Positions 1 through 10,617 of a stretch of DNA of 64,000 nt are shown piece by piece. The stretch is from an uncultured Thiohalocapsa sp. (GTDB lineage Bacteria; Pseudomonadota; Gammaproteobacteria; Chromatiales; Chromatiaceae), in contig NZ_CAJXYK010000008.1 in NCBI RefSeq assembly GCF_913063425.1, forward strand, positions 62,001-126,000, written 5' to 3'. The position numbers and the translations under genes were made by a program. The first letter of the stretch is position 1. Each line of letters begins with the position of its first letter. The notes beneath the pieces were generated by a model. That model was not told the DNA's origin. It did not search any database and was given only the letters and a program-made list of their open reading frames with translations.

Positions 1-74
1 CGGTGCCCGAGGCGGTGGCAGCCATCGAGGCCCTGCTCGCGCGCTGGCGCAGCGAGGGCGCACCGGCATCCTGA
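1..74 (+). CDS. 3' end of an unidentified gene
   Basis: An open frame runs from the left edge to a TGA at 72-74. It gives a short Ala/Glu/Arg-rich helical tail (about 23 residues, ending GAPAS). It is too short to assign. It may belong to the hydrogenase locus, but a 350-base gap separates it from the next gene. Confidence 0.4.
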   Translation, partial: VPEAVAAIEALLARWRSEGAPAS

Positions 75-427
75 CCGGTTGCCGCATGCCCCATGCCGGC
101 AGCAGCATCGACGGCGCAGGGACACCCCAGGGTGGATGACGCCAGTCCAGGCGCGTAAGCAGAAGCTGGCGGGGTGGGTGACGCGGCGGGCAACCGAAGG
201 CCGGGCCAGCGACAGCCTGACCCGACCATCAAGGGCTTATTCACAGCGTTGGGCCATGCTGGGCTGGCCCGGCCTTCGCGCGCTTGCCACCGGATTCCCA
301 GCCGGCGGCTCGACCTGACCATGGGGTCATTGCGCAAACGCAAGAGTCCACACAAGACGTGCCTCACGTCAAACCACTGTCCATAAGACCCAGCTAACAT
401 TATCAACAAGCGATACGGGAGCGAGCG
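75..427. other. Gap upstream of the hydrogenase locus
   Basis: No convincing gene: the open frames here are short, Arg/Pro-rich and overlap in several phases. The last 100 bases are less GC-rich than the surroundings, which fits a promoter region for the hupH-like gene at 428. I could not pick out a clean sigma70 or -24/-12 promoter. A GGAGCGAGCG stretch lies just before the ATG. Confidence 0.4.
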
Positions 428-856
428 ATGGCGTCGATCGGTGACATTCCGGTCAAGGTGGAAGGCGAGCCGGCGGCACCGGCGGAGTACGGCAACGCCC
501 TGCCGGTGCTGAGCCAGGTCCGCCACGCATTGGCACAGCTGACCCAGGGGGGCGAGCCGACGCAGATCGACCTCGGCGCCATGCCCTTCGGCCCCGGCGA
601 CGAGGACCGGCTCATGGCCCTGCTCGGCCAGGGCGAGGTGACGGCGAGCGTCGATGCCCTCGGGCGCACACGCATCCAGGAGACCGCCTACAGCGGTGTC
701 TGGGTGGTGGAGTACCTGAACACCGACGACCAGCGCGTCGCCCTGCATCTGGAGATCGACACGGTGCCGCGCCTGCTGCGCAGCCAGCCGGAGGACCTGA
801 GCGACGCCCTCGCCGCCCTGAATACGCTGCTTGCGGCGTCGCTGGACCAGGCCTGA
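428..856 (+). CDS. HupH/HyaF-like hydrogenase maturation protein, C-terminal domain only
   Basis: A 142-residue soluble protein resembling the conserved C-terminal domain of HupH/HyaF, which assists assembly or export of the [NiFe]-hydrogenase small subunit. The diagnostic stretch is around residues 64-100: LLGQGEV, then GRTRIQET, then an aromatic GVWVVEYL segment. Classical HupH is about twice as long, so this is a single-domain version. It lies 160 bases upstream of hynS in the same direction, which supports a maturation role. The start is the ATG after a purine-rich GGAGCGAGCG stretch. No other hydrogenase accessory genes (hyp, hupD) are visible in the window. Confidence 0.75.
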   Translation: MASIGDIPVKVEGEPAAPAEYGNALPVLSQVRHALAQLTQGGEPTQIDLGAMPFGPGDEDRLMALLGQGEVTASVDALGRTRIQETAYSGVWVVEYLNTDDQRVALHLEIDTVPRLLRSQPEDLSDALAALNTLLAASLDQA

Positions 857-1015
857 CGGGCCCGCCCGGCGGCGCCGGCGCGCTGCTCAGGCGCGGCGGC
901 CGCCGCGGATACGTCTCAGGTCTCAGGCGCGCAGATTGCCATGCGCCGCAACGCACAGGCACAGCTTTCGACATCCGGCAACGGACTGTCCGTCACTCAA
1001 GCAGTAGGAGGAACG

Positions 1016-2155
1016 ATGGCCACAGCAACTCCGCAACGGCCCCAAGGGCAGTCCATGCCGACGCCGCAACCGACGCTCGGCGAGAGTCTGCGCCGCAACG
1101 GCGTGTCACGCCGCGGTTTTCTGAAACTCTGCGCCGCCACGGCGAGCCTGATGGCGCTGCCGCCGAGCATGGCGCCGGCCATTGCGGCGGCGCTGGAGAG
1201 CGCCCGGCGGCCATCGGTGATCTGGCTGTCGTTCCAGGAGTGCACCGGCTGCACCGAGTCCCTGACGCGCAGCTTCTCGCCAACGGTGGAGAACCTGATC
1301 CTGGACACCATCAGCCTGGACTATCACCACACCCTCCAGGCGGCCGCCGGCGATGCCGCGGAGCATGCGCGTGAAGAGGCCATGCACGCCAACGCCGGCC
1401 AATACCTGGTGGTGGTGGACGGCTCCCTGCCCGGCCCCAGGGCCAACCCCGGCTACAGCACCATCGCCGGCATCAGCAACTACGACATGCTGATGGAGAC
1501 CGTCGCCGACGCCGCCGCGGTCATTGCGGTGGGCAGCTGCGCGGCCTTCGGCGGCCTGCCCAAGGCGGACCCGAACCCCTCCGGCGCCGTCGCCGTGCAG
1601 GACCTGGTGAAGGACAAGCCCGTCATCAACGTCTCCGGCTGCCCGCCCCTGCCCATGGTCATCACCGGCGTGCTGGCACAGTACCTCACCTTCGGCAAGC
1701 TGCCGGAGCTGGATGAGTACAACCGCCCGCTGGCCTTCTTCGGCCAGTCCATCCACGACCGCTGCTATCGCCGGCCGTTCTACGACAAGGGCCTGTTCGC
1801 CGAGACCTTCGACGACGAGGGCGCCAAGAAGGGCTGGTGCCTGTACCGCCTCGGCTGCAAGGGCCCCATGACCTACAACGCCTGCGCCACCATGAAGTGG
1901 AACGGCGGCGTGAGCTGGCCGGTGGAGGCCGGCGCGCCCTGCCTGGGCTGCTCCGAGCCCGACTTCTGGGATGCCGGCGGCTTCTACGACGCCCTGTCGG
2001 TGCCACCCGGCAACTCCGGCGACATGCTGCTCGCGGCCGGTGCGGCGGGCGTCGCCGTTGGTGCCGGCGCCGGCCTGCTGGCCCGCAGCAAGACCAAGTC
2101 CGCCGCGAAGCAACACCAGACCGTCACCGCCGCAGAACTGGAGCAGAAGCTATGA
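1016..2155 (+). CDS. hynS: [NiFe]-hydrogenase small subunit (Isp-type, group 1e-like)
   Basis: A 379-residue electron-transfer subunit of a membrane-bound uptake hydrogenase. A twin-arginine signal (SRRGFLKLC, residues 31-39) predicts folded export with the large subunit. Cluster ligands are visible: ECTGCTES for the proximal cluster, GSCAAFGG and GCPPLP, HDRCYRR for the distal cluster, and a C-terminal run of Cys residues ending in CLGCSEPDFWD. A Gly/Ala-rich hydrophobic helix near the C terminus is followed by basic residues and probably anchors the complex. I chose the ATG at 1016 because AGGAGG sits 3 bases upstream at 1007-1012; an in-frame upstream start at 941 would put the Tat motif too far in. 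Its stop overlaps isp1 by 4 bases. Confidence 0.93.
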   Translation: MATATPQRPQGQSMPTPQPTLGESLRRNGVSRRGFLKLCAATASLMALPPSMAPAIAAALESARRPSVIWLSFQECTGCTESLTRSFSPTVENLILDTISLDYHHTLQAAAGDAAEHAREEAMHANAGQYLVVVDGSLPGPRANPGYSTIAGISNYDMLMETVADAAAVIAVGSCAAFGGLPKADPNPSGAVAVQDLVKDKPVINVSGCPPLPMVITGVLAQYLTFGKLPELDEYNRPLAFFGQSIHDRCYRRPFYDKGLFAETFDDEGAKKGWCLYRLGCKGPMTYNACATMKWNGGVSWPVEAGAPCLGCSEPDFWDAGGFYDALSVPPGNSGDMLLAAGAAGVAVGAGAGLLARSKTKSAAKQHQTVTAAELEQKL

Positions 2156-2811
2156 CCGCCATGGAATTCCTGATGCTGACCAAGGGTCCGCTGTTCCAGG
2201 CGGCCCTGGCCGTGTTCGCGCTGGGTCTGCTGGCGCGGCTGGTGGAGATCTTCGCCCTCGGCCGTGCGCACAATTACGCGGCGCCGCGCGGCAACGCCGC
2301 GCTCGGCGGCCTGCGCACCATGTACAAGCGCTTCGAGCCGGACCCCGGCACCTTCAAGGCCGCCCCCTTCGACGTGGTGGTGGGCATGATCTGGCACGTC
2401 GGCTTCATCGTCGCGCTGCTGCTCTTCATCCCGCACGTGGAGCTGATCAAGTCCACCTTCGGGATCGCCTGGCCGGCGCTGCCCAACCCGGTGGTGGACG
2501 CGGTGACCGCCATCACCCTGCTCGGCCTGCTGGCGGCGCTGGTGCATCGGCTGGCGCATCCGGTGAAGCGCTTCCTGTCCACCACCGAGGACTATCTCAT
2601 CTGGAGCGTCACCTTCCTGGTGATGCTGACGGGCTGGCTCGCCTACCACCGGATGATCAACCCGTATCCGCTGGCGCTCGGCCTGCACATCCTGGCGGCG
2701 GAGATCTTCCTGGTGGTCCTGCCCTTCACCAAGCTCACACACATCTTCACGGCCTTTGTCGCGCGCTATTACAACGGCGCCATCTACGGCCGTAAGGGGG
2801 TCCAGTCATGA
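2152..2811 (+). CDS. isp1: Isp1, cytochrome b-like membrane subunit of the hydrogenase
   Basis: A 219-residue integral membrane protein with about five hydrophobic segments. It has several His residues near helix ends (WHVGF, VHRLAHP, AYHRM, LHILA) suited to binding b hemes, like NarI/DsrM-type proteins. In the Thiocapsa hyn operon the equivalent Isp1 is thought to pass electrons from the small subunit to the quinone pool or to Isp2. The start codon overlaps the hynS stop (ATGA) and its own stop overlaps isp2 the same way, so the three are translationally coupled. Its position between the hydrogenase subunit genes is the strongest evidence for the assignment. Confidence 0.9.
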   Translation: MTAMEFLMLTKGPLFQAALAVFALGLLARLVEIFALGRAHNYAAPRGNAALGGLRTMYKRFEPDPGTFKAAPFDVVVGMIWHVGFIVALLLFIPHVELIKSTFGIAWPALPNPVVDAVTAITLLGLLAALVHRLAHPVKRFLSTTEDYLIWSVTFLVMLTGWLAYHRMINPYPLALGLHILAAEIFLVVLPFTKLTHIFTAFVARYYNGAIYGRKGVQS

Positions 2812-4175
2812 CCGAAGCCGTGCTCACACCCGGGGCCGACCTGCCCGAGAGCGGCGCCGATGAATCCGCCGGCAGCTTCTCGCTGGCACGCGGTCTGAAC
2901 GCACTGCGCGAGGAAATGGACGCCCCGGTCGCGTCGTTTTTCTCCAGCTGCATCCATTGCGGGCTCTGCGCCACCGCCTGCCCGTTCTACGTGGAAACCG
3001 GGGACCCGAAATACACCCCCATCCACAAGCTGGAGCCCATGCGCATCCTCTGGGAGCAGGAATTCACCTTCTGGGGCAAGCTCAAGGGCACACTCCGGGA
3101 GAAGCTGCCGCTGGAAAAGTGGGGCCTGGATAAGCTTCTTGCCGGCAAGCAGGTCACCGACGCGATGCTCGCCGAATGGGAGCCGCTGCTGTACGACTCC
3201 TGCACCATGTGCGGGCGCTGCTCCATGGTGTGCCCCGTGGGCAATGACATCCAGTACATGATCCGCAAGGCCCGCGAGGGTCAGGTGGCGAGCGGGCATT
3301 CGCCGGAGGGGCTCATCGCCGCCTCCGTGCGCGCCGTCAACACCGGCAGCCCCATGGGCCTCAAGTGGAAGACGCTGGAGGTGCAGATCAAGCACGTGGA
3401 GCAGTCCACGGGGCTTCCGGTGCCCATCGACACGCAGGGCGCCGACTATCTGGTGCTGCTCTCCTCTATGGAGATCATCAACTTCCCGGAATACCTGGAA
3501 GCGCTCACCAAGATCTTCGATCACGCCGGCGTGAGCTGGACGCTGAGTACCCAGTGCTTTGAAGCCACCAACGCCGGCATTCAGATCGGCTCCAAGGACA
3601 TCGCCGCGACCCTGGTGCAGCGGGTGGTGGATGCCGCGGAGCAGCTCGGCGTGAAGAACGTCATCAGCCCGGAATGCGGCCACGCCTACACGGCCATCCG
3701 CTGGGAGGGGCCGAACGCCATCAAGCGGGCCTATCCCTTCAAGGTGTTCCACATCATCGAGGTGCTGGACCAGCTGCGCGCCGAGGGCCGCATCAAGACC
3801 GAGGGCAAGGAGGACGACCGGCTGTCCATGCACGACCCCTGCAATCTCGCCCGCAAGAGCGGCGTGATCCAGCAGCAGCGCAACCTGATGGACCTGGTCG
3901 CTGAGGAATTCGTGGACCTGAAGGAGCACGGCAAGATGCAGTGGTGCTGCGGTGCCGGCGGCGGCGTGTCCTCCAACGAGCGCGCCGAGGACCTGAAGCT
4001 CGCGGCCTTCAAGAAGAAGAAGGCGCAGATCGAAGAGGTGGAGCCGGACCGCATGGTAACCATGTGCGCCACCTGCCGCACCCAGCTGGAAGAAGGGCTG
4101 GAGGAGCACACCATGGACATCCCGGTGGTGGGGCTGACCGAGCTCATCGCGGATCACTTGGTTGATAAGGAGTGA
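2808..4175 (+). CDS. isp2: Isp2, HdrD/DsrK-like iron-sulfur subunit of the hydrogenase
   Basis: A 455-residue cytoplasmic iron-sulfur protein. Two [4Fe-4S] ferredoxin motifs lie near the N terminus (CIHCGLCATACP about residue 46 and CTMCGRCSMVCP about residue 132). Two CCG-type Cys-rich domains follow; the second contains DPCNLARKSG, WCCGAGGG and CATCRTQLEEG. This is the layout of heterodisulfide-reductase HdrD and DsrK, and of Thiocapsa Isp2. It probably works with Isp1 in electron exchange between the periplasmic hydrogenase and a cytoplasmic or quinone partner. The ATG overlaps the isp1 stop by 4 bases. A 184-base repeat-filled spacer separates it from hynL. Confidence 0.92.
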   Translation: MTEAVLTPGADLPESGADESAGSFSLARGLNALREEMDAPVASFFSSCIHCGLCATACPFYVETGDPKYTPIHKLEPMRILWEQEFTFWGKLKGTLREKLPLEKWGLDKLLAGKQVTDAMLAEWEPLLYDSCTMCGRCSMVCPVGNDIQYMIRKAREGQVASGHSPEGLIAASVRAVNTGSPMGLKWKTLEVQIKHVEQSTGLPVPIDTQGADYLVLLSSMEIINFPEYLEALTKIFDHAGVSWTLSTQCFEATNAGIQIGSKDIAATLVQRVVDAAEQLGVKNVISPECGHAYTAIRWEGPNAIKRAYPFKVFHIIEVLDQLRAEGRIKTEGKEDDRLSMHDPCNLARKSGVIQQQRNLMDLVAEEFVDLKEHGKMQWCCGAGGGVSSNERAEDLKLAAFKKKKAQIEEVEPDRMVTMCATCRTQLEEGLEEHTMDIPVVGLTELIADHLVDKE

Positions 4176-4359
4176 GTGACGAGTAACGAGCCGCGAGTAA
4201 CGAGTGGCGAGGATCGGGGACCGCGCCGCAGGCGCCTGTTGGAGGCCGCACTGTGGATTTGCTGGACCCCCGACAAGCGGCACTCGAAGCTCGCTCCCCA
4301 AACCTCGAACCCCGAAACTCGAAACTCGAACCTCTCCCCCAGCACCTCGGTATTGAACA
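4176..4359. repeat. CGAGT-type short tandem repeats in the isp2-hynL spacer
   Basis: The spacer is built from degenerate short repeats. At 4176-4220 the units are ACGAGTAACGAG, GCGAGTAACGAG and similar. At 4280-4336 they run in the complementary sense (ACTCGAAGCTCG, ACTCGAAACTCGAA). The two blocks are roughly reverse complements, so the transcript could fold into a long imperfect hairpin inside the operon. A related block lies just before hflD at 11831-11862. No gene is encoded here. Confidence 0.6.
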
Positions 4360-6108
<1,749 letters not shown>

Positions 6109-6121
6109 GGCCGCCACCCGA

Positions 6122-6145
6122 CAGGGCCGCCGCGCGGCGGCCCTG
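6122..6145 (+). terminator. 24-base perfect palindrome after hynL
   Basis: A perfect inverted repeat centred on CGCG (core GGGCCGCC/GGCGGCCC) begins 13 bases after the hynL stop. It would make a very stable hairpin. No T-tract follows, so it may be a factor-assisted terminator or an mRNA-stabilising element. Confidence 0.5.
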
Positions 6146-6362
6146 CCTCTGAGTGCTGCCTGGAGCGGGCCGTCGCGCGAGCCGTGTCGTCGGCATGGCG
6201 GCGGACTGCGCGGTCGCTCCAGAGACCGTCGGATCAGTGCCCGGTGTCCTGTCCGCCGGTGCTCGCCGTGTTTGCGCCGCCCGCCGCACAGGCGACGCGC
6301 CAGGCGAGACGCAAGCCGCCGGCTTTGCGATCATTCGGGGCGTTCACTGACAACGGCCTCGG

Positions 6363-7448
6363 GTGGTCACCTTGTTCCGGCATATCCATCCCCTGCTGCT
6401 GCTCTGCGCTGCCCTGATCGCGCTCGCTCCACCCGCCTTTGCCGGGGAAGACGCGGCCGCCGCGCGCCCGCAGGAGCTCGTCTTTCTGACGTGGGCAGAC
6501 TATATCGATCCCGCGGTGGTCGCCGGCTTCGAGCGCGAGTACGGCGTGCGCGTGCGCGAGGTGCACTTCGAGAACGACGAGGTGCGCGACGAGGTCATGG
6601 CCCAGACCGGCGGCGCGGGCTTCGATGTGCTGCTGGTGGACGGCACGGGCATCGATGCCTACCTGAGCCGCGGCTGGATCAGCGCCCTGGAGCCGGGCGC
6701 GGTCCCCAACAGCGTCCACCTGGACCCGCGCTGGCTGCCGCGCGGCGCAGCGGCCGGGCGCGCCGCGGTGCCCTATGTCTGGGGCACGCTCGGCATCGCC
6801 TATCGGCGCGACCTGATTGATCGGGACCTGCGCGCCTGGATGGACCTGCTGCGCCCGCACCCGGACCTGGACGGGCGCATGCTCATGGCCGCCGACAGCC
6901 TGGATCTGCTCGGCATCGCGCTCAAGGCCCTCGGCCACTCCATGAACAGCGAGGACCCGGCGGCGCTGAAGGCCGCGGGCGAGCTGCTGCTGGCCCAGGC
7001 GCCGGCGGTGCGCCGTTACGGCGCGCTCGGCCTGGGCAAGGAGTCGGAGCTGCTCACCGGCACAGTGGCCGCGGCCATGACCTACAACGGCGACGCCGCC
7101 GCGCTCATGGAGCACAACCCCGCGGTGGCCTATGTCGTGCCGCAGGAGGGCAGTGCCCTGTGGGTGGACTATCTGGCCGTCGCCGCCGCCAGCCAGCGCA
7201 AGTCCCTGGCCAGCGCCTTCATCGACTACCTGCACCGCCCGGAGGTCGCCGCCCGCAATGCCCGGGCCATCCATTACGCGACGCCCAACCGGGCCGCGGA
7301 GGCGCTGCTGCCGGCGTCCTTCCGCGCCGATCCGCTGGTGTACCCCGACGCGAAGACCCTGGAGCGCTGCGAGCCCTATCGGCCGCTCTCGCCCGCGTCC
7401 CTGCGCTCGCGGGTGCAGATCTACTCCCAGGTGGTCCACGGGGGCTGA
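6363..7448 (+). CDS. Periplasmic polyamine-binding protein (PotD/NspS-like)
   Basis: A 361-residue solute-binding protein. It has a Sec signal peptide (Leu-rich core, processing near PAFAG at about residue 28) followed by the PotD/PotF-type start LVFLTWADYIDP. No polyamine permease or ATPase genes are nearby. Instead it lies 3 bases ahead of a membrane GGDEF-EAL protein. This matches the Vibrio NspS-MbaA arrangement, in which a PotD-like protein senses polyamines and controls a c-di-GMP enzyme rather than transporting them. The start is GTG 6363, chosen because it directly precedes the signal peptide. The ligand is inferred from the family, not from binding residues. Confidence 0.82.
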   Translation: MVTLFRHIHPLLLLCAALIALAPPAFAGEDAAAARPQELVFLTWADYIDPAVVAGFEREYGVRVREVHFENDEVRDEVMAQTGGAGFDVLLVDGTGIDAYLSRGWISALEPGAVPNSVHLDPRWLPRGAAAGRAAVPYVWGTLGIAYRRDLIDRDLRAWMDLLRPHPDLDGRMLMAADSLDLLGIALKALGHSMNSEDPAALKAAGELLLAQAPAVRRYGALGLGKESELLTGTVAAAMTYNGDAAALMEHNPAVAYVVPQEGSALWVDYLAVAAASQRKSLASAFIDYLHRPEVAARNARAIHYATPNRAAEALLPASFRADPLVYPDAKTLERCEPYRPLSPASLRSRVQIYSQVVHGG

Positions 7449-7451
7449 GCC

Positions 7452-9968
7452 GTGCGCCTTCAGGCCAAGCTGGCCCTGGCGCTGGTGCCGCTGGTGGCGG
7501 GGCCGGTGCTGCTGCTCGGCTGGCTCGCCTACAGCACCCTGGGTGCGGATATCGAGCGCGACGCCGCTGCCGACCTGCATGGCGTGGTGCACGTCGCCGC
7601 CGGCGCGGTGGAGCGGCTGGTGTCGCGCTCCCGGGCCAACCTGGAGGTGTTCGCCCGGCTGCCGGAAGTGGAGCAGTACGCCCGCTCCGCTGACGACCCG
7701 GACCGGTACTACCTGCTGCAGCCCGGGCTGCTGCGCCTGCTGCATGGCTTCCGTGAGGCCTATCCCGAGTACCTGGACATCCGCTTCCTGCTGCCGGACG
7801 GCACCGTGGATGCGCGCGCCACGGCCCGCGGCTGGGACGCAGGCCCCGCCGTCGGGAGCCGCGATGCCGAGGCAGCGGCGCGCACCGGCGCAGGCGAGCC
7901 GCTCAGCATGGTGCTGCATGCGCACGACGGCGAGCCGGTCATCGACCTGCTGCGCCGCATCGAGCTGCCGGACGACTACCGCATGGCGCCGGCGGGCGAT
8001 GCCCGCACCCGGGGATTCCTTGGAATGACGGTCTCCCTGGAGCCGGTGTACCGGGAGCTGCTGAGCCTCCCCTTCTGCACACGCGGCCATCTGCTGCTGG
8101 CTCTGCCCGACGGCACGGTGCTCTTCGACACCCGCGCGGGACAGCCCGCGGCGAGGCTCGCAGACGTTCCGAGGCAGCTCCCCGCGGCGCCCGCCGCCGC
8201 TGGCCGGCACCGGCTGATGGAGGGCCCGGAGCGCCTCGTCGCGAGCCACACCCTGAGCCCCGGCCTGGATCTCTTCGCAGTGCTGCCCCGCAGCGAGCTG
8301 CAGGCCCCGCTGTGGACGCTGAAGCTGCAGACGCTCGGGCTCACGCTGGCGGCGGTGATGCTGCTGGGGGCGGTGCTGCTGGCCTGGCTGCGCGGCCTGG
8401 TGCTGGCGCCGCTTGCGGCCCTGCGCGGTGCCGCCGAGCGCATCGGCGCCGGCGAGCTGCGCCCCAGCATCCGCGTGCGCTCGGACGACGAGCTGGGGCA
8501 GCTCGCAGGTGCGGTGCGCGACATGGGCGAGCGCCTGGCCGCAGCGCACAGCCAGATGGAGCACCAGGCCTTTCACGACCACCTCACCGATTTGCCGAAC
8601 CGGCGGCTGATCCGTGAGCTGTTGTCGGAGGAGCTGGAGCGCGCCGAGCGCGCCGGGGGCGCCGGGGGCGCCGGGGGCGCCGTGGCGATTTTGTTCATCG
8701 ACATCGACGACTTCAAGCGCATCAACGATGCCCTCGGCCACGCTGCCGGGGATGCGCTGCTGCGGGCGGTGGCGGAGCGACTGGGCGCACTCTCGCGCAC
8801 ACTGGAGCGACCACAGCGCACCCATCTGGCGCGCCTGGGCGGCGATGAGCTGCTGCTGGTGCTGGCAGATGCCGTCGAGCCCGATGTGGCAGCGGACATC
8901 GGGGCGCGGGCGCTTGCGGCGGTGGCCAGGCCGGTCACGCTCGGCGAGCTGCGGCAGGTGGTCACCGCGAGCATCGGCGTCGCGCTCTTCCCACGCGACG
9001 CAACGGACGCGGACGGTCTGATCCGCGCCGCTGACCTCGCCATGTACGCCGCCAAATCCCAGGGCCGCAACACCATCTGCTTCTACTCCGCGGAGCTCAA
9101 CGCCCGGGTGGCGGCCCGCCTGCGCCTGGAGAACGGTCTGCGCCAGGCCCTCGCCCGCCAGGCGCTGCGCCTGCACTACCAGCCCATTGTGGACCTCGCC
9201 AGCGGGCGGGTGGTGGCCTTCGAGGCCCTGCTGCGGTGGCGGGACCCGGACCTGGGTGACGTGTCCCCGGCCGAGCTCATCCCCATTGCCGAGGACACGG
9301 GCCTGATCCTGCCCATCGGCCGCTGGGTGCTCGGCGAGGTGTGTCGGCAAATCGTCGCCTGGCGCGCCCGGGGCTGCGCCACGGTGCCCGTGGCGGTCAA
9401 CGTGTCCGCCGCACAGCTCAACCGCGAGGACCTGGCCCCGATCATCCGTCAGGTGTTGGCGGACTACGATCTGACACCGGCCGACCTGGTGCTGGAAGTC
9501 ACGGAGTCCGTGCTCATGACGCTCGACACCCAGAGCGAAGCGCGCTTCGCCGCCCTCCGGCAGCTCGGCGTGCCGATCCATATCGACGACTTCGGCACCG
9601 GCTGTTCGTCCCTGTCCTACCTGCACCGGTTCCAGTTCGACTGCATCAAGATCGATGCGGGCTTCATCGGCGGCGTGACAGAGCCGGGCGATGCGCGCAT
9701 CCTCGTGACCGCCATCATCGCCCTGGCGCATGCGCTGGACACGAAGGTCATCGCCGAGGGCGTGGAGACCCCGGCTCAGGCAGCCGCGCTGACGGCGCTC
9801 GGCTGCAAGCTGGGGCAAGGCTACGGCTATGCGCGGCCGCTGGCAGAGGATGCCGCAGGGGCGCTCGCGGGGCGGCGGCTGGCGGTCGCCGACTCCGCGC
9901 AGACAAGCGGCCCGATCGAGTACCGGGCAGCCGGTCCAGCGCAGGTCTCCGGCACGGTCGTCGGCTGA
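7452..9968 (+). CDS. Membrane GGDEF-EAL protein, c-di-GMP turnover, MbaA-like
   Basis: An 838-residue inner-membrane protein. One helix lies at residues 7-30, then a periplasmic sensor domain to about 285, a second helix, a HAMP-like linker (about 315-365), GGDEF and EAL domains. The cyclase signature reads GGDEL (about residue 463) instead of GGDEF, and the upstream inhibitory RxxD site is absent, so cyclase activity is uncertain. The EAL domain looks intact: EALLRW near 591, DDFGTG, KIDAGF and AEGVET. Phosphodiesterase activity is therefore more likely. It starts at GTG 7452, 3 bases after the polyamine-binding-protein stop, so the two are almost certainly co-translated and act together. 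Confidence 0.85.
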   Translation: MRLQAKLALALVPLVAGPVLLLGWLAYSTLGADIERDAAADLHGVVHVAAGAVERLVSRSRANLEVFARLPEVEQYARSADDPDRYYLLQPGLLRLLHGFREAYPEYLDIRFLLPDGTVDARATARGWDAGPAVGSRDAEAAARTGAGEPLSMVLHAHDGEPVIDLLRRIELPDDYRMAPAGDARTRGFLGMTVSLEPVYRELLSLPFCTRGHLLLALPDGTVLFDTRAGQPAARLADVPRQLPAAPAAAGRHRLMEGPERLVASHTLSPGLDLFAVLPRSELQAPLWTLKLQTLGLTLAAVMLLGAVLLAWLRGLVLAPLAALRGAAERIGAGELRPSIRVRSDDELGQLAGAVRDMGERLAAAHSQMEHQAFHDHLTDLPNRRLIRELLSEELERAERAGGAGGAGGAVAILFIDIDDFKRINDALGHAAGDALLRAVAERLGALSRTLERPQRTHLARLGGDELLLVLADAVEPDVAADIGARALAAVARPVTLGELRQVVTASIGVALFPRDATDADGLIRAADLAMYAAKSQGRNTICFYSAELNARVAARLRLENGLRQALARQALRLHYQPIVDLASGRVVAFEALLRWRDPDLGDVSPAELIPIAEDTGLILPIGRWVLGEVCRQIVAWRARGCATVPVAVNVSAAQLNREDLAPIIRQVLADYDLTPADLVLEVTESVLMTLDTQSEARFAALRQLGVPIHIDDFGTGCSSLSYLHRFQFDCIKIDAGFIGGVTEPGDARILVTAIIALAHALDTKVIAEGVETPAQAAALTALGCKLGQGYGYARPLAEDAAGALAGRRLAVADSAQTSGPIEYRAAGPAQVSGTVVG
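8651..8677 (+). repeat. Three tandem 9-base units inside the GGDEF domain
   Basis: CGCCGGGGG is repeated three times exactly, followed by CGCC. It encodes a Gly/Ala stretch (AGGAGGAGG) in the cyclase domain. Copy-number change would be in frame, lengthening or shortening a loop without breaking the gene. Confidence 0.75.
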
Positions 9969-10072
9969 TCCGCGAGGGGGACGGCATACCCGCACAGCAC
10001 ACCCAGGTTTGCCTCGGCCCGGACCCCGCCGATAAGCTTCGAGCATCCGCAACGCCTGCTTCAGGACCACAC

Positions 10073-10573
10073 ATGAACCTTATCCGCTCCCGGATCGGCG
10101 CCCTCGGCGTCGCCACGCTGGCCCTGGCGCTTCAGGGCTGTCTGTCCGTGCCCGTCAACCTGCGCTCCGAGCCCGCCGGCGCCACCGTGCGCGCAAACGG
10201 CAAGGCCATTGGGACCACGCCCATGCAGATCACCGCGGATCGCGTGTTTCCGGCCAAGCGCCGCGGCATCGGCTGGGAGCGGGAAGGCACGCTCACGCTG
10301 GAGCGCCCGGGCTGCACGCCCAAGACGCTCGAAGTGGACAACGACACGCTCAAGCGCAGCCTCACCGTGGACCTGGAGTGCCGCCCTGACGCACCTGCCG
10401 TGGTCAGCACCGGTGCCACGCCCGCGCCGACACCCGCCGCGGCACCCGCGGCGCCCTCGCCCACCGGCGCGACGGCCCAGCGCCTGCGGGAGCTGGAAGG
10501 CCTGCGCAGCCAGGGCCTGATCACCGAGGCCGAGTACCAGTCGATCCGCAGGCGGATACTGGACCGGCTGTAG
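10073..10573 (+). CDS. PEGA/SHOCT-domain lipoprotein
   Basis: A 166-residue predicted outer-membrane or periplasmic lipoprotein. The lipobox LALQGC ends at about Cys22. It is followed by a PEGA-like beta domain (VPVNLRSEPAGATV...GKAIGTTP), an Ala/Pro/Thr-rich linker, and a C-terminal SHOCT-type helix pair (RLRELEGLRSQGLITEAEYQ). Such proteins are usually envelope-associated and of unknown role. It stands alone between the GGDEF-EAL gene and mnmA. The ATG at 10073 is chosen because it places the signal peptide at the N terminus. Confidence 0.75.
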   Translation: MNLIRSRIGALGVATLALALQGCLSVPVNLRSEPAGATVRANGKAIGTTPMQITADRVFPAKRRGIGWEREGTLTLERPGCTPKTLEVDNDTLKRSLTVDLECRPDAPAVVSTGATPAPTPAAAPAAPSPTGATAQRLRELEGLRSQGLITEAEYQSIRRRILDRL

Positions 10574-10617
10574 GCGGCTGTTGCCCATCTTCGTCCCGAC
10601 TGCCCGCAAGCCCATCC

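Noticed and set aside
6234-10070. Antisense open frame of 1278 codons opposite the polyamine-binding and GGDEF-EAL genes
   Set aside because: It is the complement of two well-supported genes in very GC-rich DNA; its product is Gln/Arg/His/Gly-rich with no domain.
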